A stretch of DNA of 64,000 bases from Carex sylvatica (lineage: Eukaryota; Streptophyta; Magnoliopsida; Poales; Cyperaceae), in contig CAXKVR010000042.1 of assembly GCA_964058845.1 (NCBI GenBank), positions 1 through 64,000 of the forward strand, given 5' to 3'. Made by a program: the position numbers and the translations under genes. The notes beneath the pieces are model-generated. The model was not told the origin of the DNA and ran no database searches. It worked only from the letters and a program-made list of their open reading frames with translations. Of the stretch, positions 32,823 through 46,259 are shown piece by piece; positions within the stretch are counted from its first letter, which is position 1; the number at the start of each line of letters is the position of its first letter.

Positions 32823-33827
32823 GCTCGAAATTAATTAATTCGGATCTGAATTTTGATGTGGTGGTCCCTTTTGGAGCTAGAGGTAGCAACTAGCAATTAC
32901 GACATACAATTAATAGGATATGGCATCAACGAGCAAGTCTATAGCTAATTAATTCCGAAAATTTTATAAATTCCCAAAAATATAATAAAATTACGAAATC
33001 TACTTATTTTTTAAATGTATTTCGATTTATACTTCTTCCGGTTACTGGGCAACTGGATTTGAATTAATTTTCTGGTCACTGGGTATCCGCATACATACAA
33101 TTTGTTGAGTTACTGGGTAAGCGAAAAAAGACAAAATGTTGGGTCACTGGGTAAGCGGAAAGAAGGTTCGGTTCAGTAATTAGAAAGAGTTTTTGTTTTT
33201 TTTGAAAACTTCCGAAATTGTCTCTGTTGGTCCGTGATAGCGAGAGGGGGAAGGGAAGGTGATAGCGAAAGAAAGAAAAGGAAGATAGCGAGAGGGAGAA
33301 GGAAAGAAAGGGTGATAGCGAAAGAGAGAAAGGAAGAGAAGAGAGCCTCTCGGCAGCATCAGATTTTTTTTTTATTATTTAATCTTCATTTTTATTTTAT
33401 TTGTAGAATATTAGAATAGTTTTGATTAGAATTGTTTGGAATATTGTTTAGATTGTTTAGAATTTATAATATTGTTTAGATTGAGATTATTAGTTCAATA
33501 ATTTATAATAGTTTAGATTTTTTTTCGAATAATTTAGAAAATTTCAAAACAGTTTAGATTATTGTCAAAATAGTTTTGATAATTTTGAAATAATTTAGAT
33601 TATTGTCAAAATAGTTTTGATAATTTTGAAATAATTTAAATTAGTTTAGAAAGTTCTAAAAAGATTTAGAAAATTTTAAAATAGTATAGAAATGGTTTAG
33701 ATTAATTGTTATACTCACTTTAAATTTACAGATTGCTCTGAGTGGATTCCATGTGACTTAATTATACGGATATATATATTAATTCATTCTGAATATTATA
33801 AGAACTAAGATGTCAATCAGTACCTTG
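32823..33827. other. Intergenic; purine tract and small tandem repeat
   Basis: 33234-33345 is a purine-rich GAGAGGGAGAAGGAAAG tract. 33540-33690 repeats a unit of about 48 bp containing AAAATAGTTTTGATAATTTT. No gene seen. Confidence 0.6.
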
Positions 33828-34872
33828 TAGTGTATTGCTAAGGGATACGGGCTGGGCGGTCCGGTTATACCCAGGGTCGGGCACGGTTACGGGTTGGGTA
33901 CGGGTATCACGGGTTTTTTTTTTAAATCCGTGCCCTCCCGTCTTATACCCGTGTCCTGCCCGTCTTATACCCGTGCCCGTGGTACATTGACGGGCAGGGC
34001 AGTCCGGGTATGGGGACCGGGCGGTCCGGATAGGGGCCGGTCCGGTCCGGTTTTTTTTTTTTCTCTGTTTTTCTTTTCTTTTTTCTCTGTTTTTTTTATG
34101 TTTTTTTATGTTTTTTTTTCGGTGTTGTACGAATATCATTACATGTTTATAATTCGACTTTTAAAATCATAATAGTTCAATATCAAATAGTGTATATAAA
34201 TAAATAAAATTTGTAACTTATATATAAAAATTATTCATGCGAAAATTTATATATTTATTCAGCTAAATACAAATGTATTTATTTATTTCTTTACACGAGT
34301 CATTTTATTTTATTTTCAAATTCTCATTCTAATTATATAGTTTCATAATTTATTTATATCTATAATATATTTTCTAAACGTTTATTTATTTTTAATAGGT
34401 TAAATAAAATATAAATAAAAAATATAATTAAATCAGAAACTTTAAAAAATAAAATTTTTCTTAAATCAATTACTTTTAAAATAATTATGAATTATTTAAA
34501 AACAATAGATTAAAAAATAAAAGTTACCCTCCTTCTTAATTCTGGGCTTGGGACCGACTATGTAAAATAACATAGACGGAGTTCTAACTTTTTTTTTTTA
34601 GTAATTCTTCTTTAAAATAAATAATTTAAAAACTAATTAAAATGTTTAGAAATTTATAATTTAAAAATAACCATAAAGATTAAAAGATGTTAGAAATTTA
34701 TACCAACACTACCTATCTAGTAGTTTGGATTTATATACCATTATTCACTCTCTTTGGCACTGTCTGAATCCGAATTAGCCTCATGCCGCGCCTCGGTACC
34801 GCTTTCTTCAGTGTCGACTTCAGATGATGATGGTTGTTGAGGCACATGTTGCCTGCGCTCTTCAGCAGTAAT

Positions 34873-36175
34873 TCAATCTTTCAAGCACACAAGTCTCTCA
34901 AAAATATGTGCACCAAACTTACTTCGTTTATCGAAGAGAATCTTGTTCGTCGAACTGAAACAACTTTCGGAAGGGATGGTTGATACGAGCACAGCAAATA
35001 CGTCGCGGGCCATCATCGTCAGCGTTGGTAAGGAACGTTGATGCCTTCTCCACCATGCCATGACGTCAAGTCCATGTTCACTTTCGTTGAGCATCGATAT
35101 ATAGCCCAATAACTCATTTGTGGATGTCTGCGGTTCGTTCTTCGTCTGAAAATTTGCTAATAATCCACCACTGCTAGTGCTCCTAGAAGTGAAACTATTA
35201 AACAATTAAAAAAATTAGTGGAAAAATAATGTAGATATTGTAAAACAGAAAGATTAAAAACACATGTATATTTATATTCACGGGACGAAGCTGGGTTTTG
35301 GTTGTCACTCATTCTTGAGTGGTATATGTTAAACATCTCATCGAACTTCAAATTTTTGTAAATGTAAATTCTGTTTGTACCTCTCATCGAACTTCGAATT
35401 TATATTCATCGGTTGAGTCTAAATGTAAATTCTGTTTGTACCTCTCAACTACTTTGATCGTGTAAAACTTCTTGTATGCCGGGTTGAGACAGTTTGCAAT
35501 AATGGCCAGGAGGGGTACATCTTCCCAATAGTTTAGGAATTTTTGTTTCATGGCATCTACAATCGGCATGAGAGATGCATCATAGGTTTCAGCTTGTTCT
35601 AATTTGCAATACACTTTGGAGATGTCATAGAGATGTCTTAGCAACTCAAACGATGTCGGTGAGTACGAGCATGATAGTTGGACGGTTGCAGTAAAAAAGA
35701 TCCCTATGAATTTGCTAAGCCTTTGTAGTTTATCCTATTCTTCGTCAATGAGTTCCAATTGCAATGCCTCGGGGGTGGAGCTTCTCAAAAACTCCCCTAT
35801 ATCAGCTTTGTAAAGAATGCATCGATTCAACAACCTATATGTTGAGTTCCAACGGGTATCTATATCCCAAGGTACCTTCAACTTGCTCAATCTATAGCTG
35901 ACACATAATTCAGCAAACTGTTGTTTTCTTTCTTGGTTTGAAACAATGTGGTTGAGGGCATTCTTAAATTTAATTATCAATAGTTTTACGGCTTTTGTTT
36001 TTAGACCCACTTTCACGACGAGGTTAAGAACGTGACAAACACACTTTTGGTAAAATATTTCACCATTCATGATCGGGTTTAGTGACCGTTTAAAAATCTC
36101 AATGAAAGCAATTTTATTCAAAACAAATCTAATTACTTCACATATCCAAAAAATAAAACTAACCAATTTTTTCAC
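34873..36175 (-). pseudogene. hAT transposase remnant
   Basis: Three blocks in order. 36175-35735 has CHVLNLVVKVGLK and DTRWNSTYRLLNR of the RNase H-like fold. After an in-frame TAG at about 35733, reading resumes through LSKFIGIFFTATVQ, LLRHLYDISKVYCKLEQAE and MKQKFLNYWEDVPLLAIIAN to 35384, where a local duplication breaks the frame. 35205-34873 has the C-terminal dimerisation domain (DVMAWWRRHQRSLPTLTMMA, STIPSESCFSSTNKIL). The N-terminal BED zinc finger is not found; the DNA where it should lie is AT-rich tandem repeat. Certainly nonfunctional. Confidence 0.9.
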
Positions 36176-36600
36176 ATATTAAAAATAAATCTAACAATTT
36201 GAAAAATAAAATCTAACATATTCAAAACAAATATAATTACTTCACATATTCAAATCTATAAAACTAACCAATTTTTTTAACCTATTAAAAATAAATCCGA
36301 ATTTTGAAAAATAAATCTAACATATTCAAAACAAATCTAATTACTTCACATATTCAAATCTATAAACCTAACCAAATTTTTTAACCTATTAAAAATAAAT
36401 CCGAATTTTGAAAAATAAATCTAACATATTCAAAACAAATCTAATTACTTCACATATTCAAATCTATAAAACTAACCTATTTTTTTCATATATTAAAAAT
36501 AAATCTAACAATTTGAAAAATAAAATCTAACATATTCAAAACAAATATAATTACTTCACATATTCAAATCTAACATAAACTAAATAAATCTAACATATTC
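36107..36600. repeat. AT-rich tandem repeat, about 106-bp unit, inside the hAT
   Basis: About four to five diverged copies of a unit containing ATATTCAAAACAAATCTAATTA, then CTTCACATATTCAAATCTAT, then TATTAAAAATAAATC. The first copy overlaps the start of the transposase remnant. Confidence 0.85.
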
Positions 36601-37346
36601 AATAAATCTAACAAATCCAATTACTTAATAAATTTAACAAATCTAACAAATCTAATTACTTAATATTCAATAAATCTAGCATAAACTAAATGTACTCTAC
36701 AAAAATAAATTAATCTAGAATGAAATAAATGTTACCTTTAAATCTCGCAAAAAAATCTTGCGGGAGGTGCCGAACTTCGTAATTTCGATACCTTCGTAAT
36801 TCCGTTTGCGGATTTGTAGAATGAATTAAATTTACAACTGTATTTTTTTTTAAACAATAAATTAAATAATTGAGATTGAGATAATGAGAGATAAGAGAAT
36901 GAGAGTGTGAATTTTTAGAGAGGAAGAGGGGGTATTTAAAGAAAATATTGGAGAGGGAATAAAATTTGAAAAAAAAAAAATCGACGGGACGGTGGGTCTG
37001 GCCGGTCCGAGTTTGATTAAACCGGTCCGGGCCCAGTTGAAACGGCGGGATTCCGAAATTTCAAAAAAAAATATATTTTTTTGAAATTTTTAATGGGTAC
37101 GGGTAGGGTACGAGTTCGGGTGTAGGTATGGGTCGGGTACGTGGCCGTTCGGTCGTCGGGTCAGGCGGGTACGGGCATAATTCGGGCCGGATATGCTCGG
37201 ATATTGAACCAAATAATCGTACCCTACCCGTGTACCCGTTTACCCGACCTATACCCGGACTCGGACACGGGTACTCCGGGTACCGAGCACGGATGGGTCG
37301 GGTACGGATAGCCCGGGTCGGGTTATTGCAACCCTCTGGTACCTTG

Positions 37347-37956
37347 TAACACGTTTGGTGATCTCCACTTGCCATAGAGGATCCTCATATATAATTTTTT
37401 TATTTTCTTAATAATACCTTATAAAAAAATTCACTTTTAAACAGCAGAATAAGTAGCTTCCAATTTTCAAGCACCCCAAAAAAAATTATAATAAATTATC
37501 ATGTCGGGTAAGTTAAGGAACAAACTTCGACACAAGCTTGAATGTTTCATCTACTTCCAGCTTCCCACCTTGTATAACTTCAATGCGTCGGTGGATAGAC
37601 AATTTTGTCTTAAGGCACTACACCACTTGGCACATCTCAAAATAAATTTAGTCGGTGCGAAAGAAGTATCCAAAAACATAATCAAGAAAATAAAATTACA
37701 AAATATTAAACAATTCACAGATAAATCAAAGGACACCAACAATTCCGAAAAACATCCTTCCCTCCCTAATTTATTGAATATGAAATAGAATAATTACAGG
37801 AGGCACTCAATAGCCATTTTGTTATGTTCTTTTTGTAAAATCATATTCTAAAGAATAACGACAGGTGTTTTTTATCATCTTAGCACACAGCTAAATTTAG
37901 AATATACAATCAACACAATAATTTACTTCTACAAATACAAATAATATGAAGACATG
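37347..37956. other. Intergenic or left LTR remnant, unresolved
   Basis: AT-rich. The open frame at 37501-37788 (+) has no family similarity that I recognise and no promoter context. Part of 37790-37956 may belong to the 3' LTR of the copia element that follows. Confidence 0.4.
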
Positions 37957-38028
37957 CAAGATTTCCAATATCACGCAAGTACCAATTATGGAGGAGCCGA
38001 TCTTCTGTGGCAATTTCTACACTCTCCC

Positions 38029-41000
38029 TCAAGTTGATCCAAATATATCATCGGAGGTCAACTTGTCGACTATTTCTTGAAACTTCCCTTTTGTTAGAGC
38101 TTTGGTGAACACATCGGCTAGTTGATATTCACTACGGATATAGGGAGTTTCTATGGTTCGATTCAGTACATTCTCACGGATATAGTGACAGCTCACTTCA
38201 ATGTGCTTTGTCCGTTCATGAAAAACTGGATTTGATGCTATATGAATAGCTGCTTGATTGTCACAAAAAAGCTTGGTAGGGTTGTCAAGACTAGGACATC
38301 CCAACTCGTGAAGCAACAGGCGTAGCCACACGATTTCACTTGTAGCAGTCACCATGGCTCGATATTCTGATTCTGCACTTGACCTTGTAACCACTGGTTG
38401 TTTTTTACTTTGCCAGGTAACCAAGTTACCTCCAATGAATGCACATAACCCGGATGTAGATCTCCTATCCAGTGGGTTCCCGGCCTAATCTGCGTCCATA
38501 TACACTGTCAAGTAGGGGTGTAAACGGATCGAATAATATCCAATTTCGTCTGAATCCAAATCTGAAAAAGTACTTAAATTATCCGAGACTATCCATATCC
38601 GTATCCAAAAAATTATAACAGATGCAGATACGGTCTTACTATCTGTATCCAACCGTTTACACTTTAAACCACAACAAATGTGATATATGTTCTTAAATTG
38701 ATTTATTAAATTACATATTGGACGAATAATTAATTAAATTGCATATAGATATATATATTTTGATGAACAATATAACACTATGACATAATTAGTGACTAAT
38801 ATTTTAATAATATAATAGATGTTTTGCAACTAACAAGCTAATTATGAAAAATATCTGTATCCGTCCGATATTCGATCCGTTTCCGTAACATTTAATATCC
38901 GATCCATATCTGTATTCGTATTTGTATTTGAAAAATTATAATGGATACGGATATGGTAAGACCACTATCTGATCTGTATATGATCGTTTACACCCCTACT
39001 GTCTAAGGTGGTGTGCCCCTGGTTCTTCATAAGAATTCCTTTGCCTGGTGTCGACTTCATATATTGCAGAATTTGATCAATAAGTTCCATGTGCCCTTTG
39101 GTTGGTCTCTGCATAAACTGGCTAACAAAACTAACAGCATAAGAAATGTTAGGTCTAATAATAGTAAGATAAATTAATTTTCCTACCAGACGTTGAAACC
39201 TACTGATGTCATTTAGCACTTTCTCATCTTTAACAACCTTATTGTTGTAATCCATCGGGGTTGTAGCTAGTTTTGCGCTTAGTTTGCCTATCTCTTTTAG
39301 TAAATCTAGAGTATATTTCCTTTGACACAAGAATAATCCTTTGTGAGATAGGACAATCTCAATTCTGAGAAAATATCTTGACTTACCCAAATCTTTAATA
39401 TCGAATTCCAATCTCAGATGCTCCTTGAGAGCATCTATCCCAATTTGGTCACTTCCTGTGATCACAAGGTCATCAACATAAATGAGGATAACAACTATAC
39501 CTCTTTCTGTCACTTGAGTGAATAGAGATGAATCTGCTGCACTTCTTTTGTACCTGATTTTAAACAGAGCAATACTCAATCGGCCATACTATGCTCTTGG
39601 AGACTTTTTAGTCCGTAGATGGCCTTTTTGAGATGGCATACCATTTTGTTTTCTTATGGTACATGTAAACCTGGAGGAATTTCCATGTAAACTTATTCTT
39701 CTAAATCACCCTGAAGAAATGCATTTTTTATATCCATTTGGAATAATGGTCATTCATGAATAACAGCAATAGATATTAGAATACGCACGGTGTTCATTTT
39801 GGCTACTGGTGCAAAGGTCTCCTTGTAATCTAAGCCATAGGTTTGAGTGTACCCTTTGGCAACCAATCTGGCTTTGTATCGTTCTATTGTTCCGTCACTA
39901 TAAACTTAATTTTGTAAATCCATCTACAACCAACCGGTTTCTTCCCTTCAGGTAATGGTACAATATCTCATGTGTGATTTTTATTCATGCCATTTAGTTC
40001 TTCACTCATAGCTTTAACCCAGATTTCAAATTTGTTGGCCTCTTCAAAAGATGCAGGTTCAGTAGGCTTTTTAATACGGGTTAAAAAGGTAAAAATATCT
40101 TTTGAGATTTTATTATACCTTACTTGATCTTCAATAGGATATTCTACAGAGTATGTAATAAAATCATTTAACCTTATTGAAGGTTGAAAGGTTCTGGGGG
40201 ACCTTCTCAGCAATTGACGAGATGCATTGTCTTCTATTTCATGCTGCCTTTCGTTCAGCCCAGCTTGTTCGTGTTGCCCAGTTGCTTCATTCGGCCTAAG
40301 GTTTTGTATATGTAGTTCGCTAGATGCAAGCTGCTCTTCAGGGTTTGAAAGTATGAATTCATTGTACACGCTATGCTCCCCCTGTTTGATATTATCAGAT
40401 CCAAAAAACATTTTATTTTCATTAAATGTCACATCGCGGGAGATGAAGGTCCTTCTTGTATCAAGTTCAAAACATGTGTAACCCTTTTTTTTCAAATGAG
40501 TATTTAACGAGAATACATTTGTGGGCTCTTGGATCCAATTTGTTTCCTTCTTGAGAATGTACATAATATATACATCCAAATACTCTTAAATGGGATATGT
40601 TAATTTTTCGATTGTAAAGTATTTGTAGTGGACTTTTACACCCTAATATGCGACTTGGAAGTCGATTAATTAAGTAACAACTCGTACGAAGTGCAACAGC
40701 CCAATATTCTTTTGGCAAGTTCGCAAAAAAAAAAAGCAAAGCCCTGGTAATTTCTAATAGGTGTCTGTTTTTTCTTTCTGCAACTCCGTTCTGCTGAGGT
40801 GTTCCTACACACGAAGTTTAATGAGAAATACCTTTACTCTATAGAAAGATTCGCAAATCATTGTTAATATATTATGTTCTGTTATCGGATCTGAGTACTT
40901 TAATAGTGGTACCAAATTGATTTTTTACCATGTTGTAAAAATTCTTAAAAATTGTTGGTACTTCTTTTTTGAATTTTAAAAGATACAACCAAGTAGCACG

Positions 41001-42300
41001 AGATTTGTCATCTATAAAAGTGACAAAGTATTTAAAACCTTCCTTAGAATCAACCAGGGCATTTCCCCAAGTATCAAAATGAATTAAATAAAACAAATTT
41101 TCTGCTTTATCAAGACGGTCTGAAAAAGGCAGTCTATGCTTTTTGCATAATGGCAAGAATCACAATCAACAGAATTTAAAGTAATGCCTAATAACTTTAT
41201 TACATGATCAAAAGGATGCCCTAAATGGCTATGCCATAAATTAGGTAAAACAGAGTGAGGATTTATTGCGGCCATTGCAGATGGTATGGAATCTACCACA
41301 TAAAGTCCTCCAAATAACTTCCCTTCACCAAACATCTTTCTCGAAACCCTGTCCTGAAACAGTACTTTCTGTGGAGTGAAAATGACATTACAATTACAGT
41401 TATTTGTACATTTGCTAACAGATAGTAGATTAGACTTGAGGTCGGATACCACAATAACATCTATTTTCTTTTTAAAGATGTTAAGTTTTCCCTTGCCTTT
41501 TGTGGGAACTTTCTGACCGTTTGCAACTAACACATGAGAGTATGCACAATTGTTGTCCATTTGAACCAATCCGGTATCACTATAAACCATATTATCGGAG
41601 ACCCCAGAGTCTATAACCAATTTAAACTGAGTATTGAGATTTAAAGGATTACCATTGATTTTTATGGCATTGACTGTTTTCGGACTAGATGTGGTTCTCT
41701 GTGCATGAAGAAGTGCTTGAACTTGTTAAGTCAAATTGTTTAGCCTAGCTTCCATTGTCGAATTGCCATCAGCACCTTTAGGATCAGCTTTTGTTGCACT
41801 TTCTACTGGTCCATATAAATTTACTTCTTGTGGTTTGGATCTGTTGGGCCGCATGTGAGGGTGTAGAACCTAGCACCTTTCTCTTGAGTGCCCGTCTTGC
41901 CGGCAGTGATCGCAGTGGAATTTAGAATTCCTTTTTTCCATTTCCTTTGACCCAGCGATCTCTATCTTTTGAAACAATATTAAGAGTTGAATTTTCAGTA
42001 GGTTCAGATATTACCTTGTGTTCTGTGGACATAACCCAGCTTCTGTCTTCTTCGCTCTGAATGATGGAACATACCATGCTAAAGGATGGTAGTTCGGGCC
42101 TTAAGAGGACACAACGTCTTGCTTCTTCAAATTCAGAGCCTAAACTTGCTAAAAACAGAATAATTCGATCTTGTTCCTCTCTTTAGATGTAGTCATTGAC
42201 TTGGAATGAGATCGGTTAGTATAACCGGAGTTCTTTCCATTGTTTTTTCATCTTCCTGAGATGTTCTGTGACAGATTGGTTAGATCCCTTTTTGCACTTA
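38029..42300 (-). pseudogene. Copia gag-pol remnant
   Basis: From the 5' side: gag (TEHLRKMKKQWKELRLY, SLGSEFEEARRCVLLRPELP), CCHC knuckle CDHCRQDGHSRERC near 41900, protease VIDSGVSDNMV at 41620, pre-integrase HSHLGHPFDHVIKLL, integrase HFDTWG...FVTFIDDKSRATWLYLLK near 41000, RT with YVDDLVITGSD near 39480, and RNase H (QPVVTRSSAESEYRAM, DNQAAIHIASNPVFHERTKH) ending at 38029. Multiple frameshifts and stops break it, and a 486-bp hAT MITE splits the RT-RNase H connection. Not functional. Confidence 0.9.
38513..38998. mobile_element. hAT MITE in the copia pol
   Basis: Perfect 14-bp inverted ends TAGGGGTGTAAACG. Flanks CTGTCAAG (38505-38512) and CTGTCTAA (38999-39006) are a diverged 8-bp duplication. 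The interior has repeated ATCCGTATCC-type subterminal motifs. Confidence 0.88.
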
Positions 42301-42582
42301 GTTAGGGTTTAGGGCAAAATTTCCAATATCACGCATAGTACGGAGGAGCCGATCTCCTGTGGCAATTTCTACACAAAATAATGTCAAAATAAAAATTACA
42401 CTGCATCATAATCATAAAGGATCTCATGTACAAGAAAAAAAAAATTGTTTGAATTATTGTTTTATTAATCATAAAAAAAAAAATCTAAATACGGGCTAAG
42501 AAAATAATAGGTTTGAATAAATCAAATGCAAAATTTCCGAAAGGCCTTGCTTCAGAATTTCCTAAAGAGCCGCCTTGCTGTT

Positions 42583-45500
42583 TCATCTCCGGCCCAATAA
42601 CTTGAAGGCCTCGTCAAGGAGCAAGTCAAGACTGACTTGATGCTTGCTCAGCCAACTACCGGAGAAAATGTTACAGCATTCTAGCTCTGATGTTGTATCT
42701 GTCACATGACTCAGTTCTCTAGCAATTCCAGCATCTTTGAACAACTTCACATACTTCCTATTAATTGTCATCATCTCCACTGTAAGCTCAATAGCATACC
42801 GCCTAATTCGCGGTGCTTTGATAGACGGTTTCCTGTAGGTTGCTAATATTCCGACCAACTTTTTTACGAGATCATCATCTGAGATGCAAGCTCTACGAAG
42901 CTGCTCAGTGAATTTATGAGGGCTCATTTTAAGCATCTGAGTAGCGAGGCCAAGAGATACCTCTAGCAAGTGCACACTTCTCCTTTCCTCCATGATAGCA
43001 ATCCAGACCTGACCAAAAAAAATAATACAGTATTATTTGTACTAACAATTCGGAAAGATGAGTAGATATATATATGGAATTGAAAATTTAAATTTACCTG
43101 AGTAAAGCCAGTAATGACTCCGATCAACTGCGTAGACCACTCAGGCCCTGCGAAAGTGAACAAGTTGTGCAAAATCCGAGAGGAACTGACAGAGAGCAAG
43201 GGATCCTGGAGACCCTCCGTAAGTCTCTCCATGGTTCTCTCATGTTTGAGTAGTTTACTACAGTTGTCTTTGTTTTCTAGAATGAGAATGACCAATGCCT
43301 CACCGGCCTCTACTCTCAACATATTTTGGTCGCATGCCTTTCCTGGCAGCGTGAACAGTCCAAACAACTCATTCACTATCCCACCTATGCTTCCAATTCG
43401 CGCTCGTGCCTCTCCATCCATTGCCAATTTTGTAAGTACCTAAAACAAATCAAATTAATAATTCATTCAAAACAGTTAGGGGTTAATTATTTAATACGTA
43501 TCACTATTACTCACGGTAATATCCGCAAGAATAATGACACTGTTAAGCACTTTTATTTACGTTGATAAAACAGATTCTTCAAGTGATGTATGTATGCAGA
43601 CAAACATGTACCTCCAAGGCTAGCCTCTGAAGTCCCAGAAGGTGTCCTCCATGACGAAGAATGTCCCTGATATTGCTGATGGTGAACCCAGACTCTGATA
43701 TCTCTCGTCGGAACAGCAAGCCTGTGTTACCCCTTGTGCCGGCAAGCATCTTCAATATTTTTAGCGACCTCTTCACGGCCTTCAGGTTGATACCTTGGCA
43801 GATGCTTGTGAAGTCAATTATCTTGCCGAGCAGGCCACAGGTGTTGCCCATTTTCACACAGTTGTCATGGTCTTTTGCAAGCTTCTTTAGTATGAAAAGC
43901 CCTAGCAAATTAAAAACCAAGAAATCATGCGTATCACCATGGGTCGTGGGACTCAAATACAATAAAGAGGAAATCGACTCCATCGCTGCAGGGATTCCCG
44001 CTATACGCAGTGCATATTGCTTCTTATTAACTAATTTCGATACAATCATAGCTGCTGAGTATCTGATCTCCACTTCAGACGGGTTGTTTTCCCAACTTAA
44101 CATCTCAATCAGCCGCTCAATCACAACCGTTGATGCTCCGATCTTACGAAGTGCAGCATCAGACAAGTGTTCATGGGTCAAGAGTGCCAGCAAAATCCTT
44201 GCGCCCATCAATTGTTCGCTGCCGAAGCTTGAAAAAAGGAGCTCTTCCGCAAAGCTGACAAGATTCATTTTGAGCCCATCAAAAATGCTCCCACTCACGC
44301 ACTTAGAGTACGCATCATAGAAGAACCTCTTAATTGAGACCATGCCAGATGGGCCGAGTCGGCACTCGGCATTCACTTTCTCAAGCAACCCGCAGTAACT
44401 CACCTTCCATTCCCAAAACACCTTCTCAGCAAGGAACACCAGTGCATCTGTGAGTGCCAGGGCATAAAACGCATTTAAAGCAAAGTCCCGGTTTGACTTA
44501 TCTGCCTCTTCCGTTTGGCCGAAATCCTGTGAGGCTATCCGCATCATAGAGAGAACAACACAAGCCATGGCAGAGATGAGCTGGAGCCAGTAGAAAAGCC
44601 CGCTAATGAAACGAATCGGGAGCGGCAACTGTTGCATGTTATGTGAGTGCCACATGTTCCTCCCGGACCCTGAGCTGTGGTTGCAGGGTTCAAGTGCTCG
44701 ACTGCTATCGTTAAGCATGTTATTTTCTAATCTCGAGCTGTTGGCCGAGAAGGGTGCAAAGATGAATTTCAGAGATTCGACAAGAAACCGAGACCTTGAT
44801 TTGATTGCATGGAAGCTGGACTGACTAGCCTCAGTTAAAGTCCTGAAATTTTGACAAGCAAAACGTCAGCCACTAGACAGATGTGTAATTAATTATTAAT
44901 AATTCATTGAAGTTAAATTTGAAAGAGCTGCACCAACATTTTACCGAAAAAGTCTCGCATAGAATCTAAACGAATAAATCAAATAGTTCAAATGTTTCAA
45001 GATTGAAAATTTGTACAGACCAGCAAGACGTTAATTTCTTTTGTTTCTTGGGGTATCCTCAGGATAATGCTAAAATATATATTACATATGTGCACTCCAG
45101 AAAATTAACTTTATATATTAACAAGTTCTCTTTCCCTTTTTGTGTGTATCGGTATACGTTTTACCCCTGACTCTGAGCTAGTAAACTTTAGCATGCACGT
45201 ACAGTAGCTATAAGGACTTGAGGGGTAATTGGTAACTCATCAGCTTGTGTGTTATAAATTAAACACAAATCAAAAAATGAATACACAAATAAGAGAGCAG
45301 GACGTACTGAAATGTCTCATAGTGATTTTGTACCCATCTAGCAAATAGTAAACAAAAATTAAAAATATATAACTTTGATCTTCAAGTACATATTAATAGG
45401 GAGTTCACACTGAACAGTTCGAATTGACTATTGAACTTTAAAATTGTAAATAAAAATGTGAAGTACGGTTGATTGAGGTACAGACACAATAAAAGATTTT

Positions 45501-46048
45501 AATCTTAGTTATATATGACTTGAAATAATTGAAAAAAATATTTCTTTTAAAGCAAGATTTTATTAAGTTATTTTTTATAATTTTTATATGTAAATGCAGT
45601 ACTTGTCAAATAGTTTGAATTTAACGAGTAATTAATTTCAAGCAAATAGTCATATCTATGAACTTATATTGTATATATACCAAGTAGCTTGGCGGCGCAA
45701 TTCAAGCTCGTGGCTGCGGCCGAAGATGCGGGTGCCTTCTATGAGCAACGTCACAGTGACGAAGCCAAAATCCTTCCATTGCAGCGTGATCGCGAACCCA
45801 CCCAGCAACACCACCGTTGCCCACACAAAACCTAGCGTTCCCAATCCGCTAGCTGCCTTCTCTAGCACGGCCAGCTGGAGCGCGCACAACGTCAGCTCCT
45901 TCTCCGGTGCTACTATGTCACTGGAACTTGCTTGGGCATGATCACCAGTCGATGCGGGGCATGATGAATCCCGATGCATGCTGGTGATGCTTCGTTGGTC
46001 TGCAATAGGTACTTGGATGTATGCGCCTTCGTCATCATGATGCACCAT
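42583..46048 (-). CDS. Plant membrane-anchored ARM-repeat protein
   Basis: Four exons on the minus strand: 45681-46048, 43612-44842, 43098-43439 and 42583-43008, all with GT-AG introns and consistent phase, giving 788 residues. The N terminus is polar; hydrophobic segments follow at about 70-95 (LGTLGFVWATVVLLGGFAITL), 98-113, 175-205 (FISGLFYWLQLISAMACVVL) and 220-245, so the N-terminal third is membrane-embedded. The rest is alpha-helical with ARM/HEAT-like repeats (SAMIVSKLVNKKQYALRIAG, LRVEAGEALVILILENKDNC). It resembles the plant-only group represented by Arabidopsis At5g18980 and At3g06210 (from memory), whose function is unknown to me. Intron 1 is 838 bp. No lesion seen. Confidence 0.88.
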
Positions 46049-46238
46049 ACTTAACAAATATTGAATTAGTTCTTTGAGAATCAGTTTTTAATCTAGTGAC
46101 AAAGACAATATTTTTCGAATAAAAAATTATAGATTAGATCAAACTCGAAAAAAACAATCTTTTATGATATTAAATAGTTGAATGACTTACCTCCAACCTC
46201 TACTCAAAAGGAAAAAAATTAGCTCTCGAGATCGCCCA

Positions 46239-46247
46239 ATATATAGT
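46239..46247 (-). promoter_or_regulatory. TATA box candidate of the ARM-repeat gene
   Basis: CTATATATT on the minus strand, 190 bp upstream of the ATG. Placed on sequence and distance alone. Confidence 0.4.
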
Positions 46248-46259
46248 CGCTTAACTGAG

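Larger units (their letters stand above)
33828..37338 (-). mobile_element. hAT transposon, 3.5 kb, with broken transposase
   Basis: Perfect 8-bp target duplication GTACCTTG (33820-33827 and 37339-37346). Imperfect termini TAGTGTATTGCTAA and, inverted, CAGAGGGTTGCAATAA. Both subterminal regions (33836-34060 and 36980-37330) are GC-rich with many GGGTACGGG and GGTCCGG repeats in otherwise AT-rich DNA, as in active hAT families that bind transposase there. Coding remnants are on the minus strand. Confidence 0.92.
37957..42373 (-). mobile_element. Decayed Ty1/copia retrotransposon
   Basis: Terminal direct repeats remain: 37957-38021 and 42311-42373 share TTTCCAATATCACGCA and GGCAATTTCTACA. On the minus strand the 3' LTR starts TGTAGAAATTGCCACAG just after the tract CTTGAGGGAGAG (38022-38033), the classic copia junction. 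The 5' LTR fragment is joined directly to the middle of gag, so most of that LTR, the primer site and gag start are deleted. Domain order gag, protease, integrase, RT, RNase H is that of copia. Confidence 0.85.

Noticed and set aside
33234..33345. Purine-rich GAGAGGGAAG tract resembling a regulatory GAGA element
   Set aside because: Not next to a gene start; simple-sequence DNA is the simpler explanation.
37501..37788. 95-codon open frame on the plus strand
   Set aside because: Basic, low-complexity composition in AT-rich DNA, no recognisable motif or promoter.
43661..44320. 219-codon plus-strand open frame opposite exon 2 of the ARM-repeat gene
   Set aside because: Shadow of the real minus-strand exon, whose reading is supported by splice phase and family resemblance.
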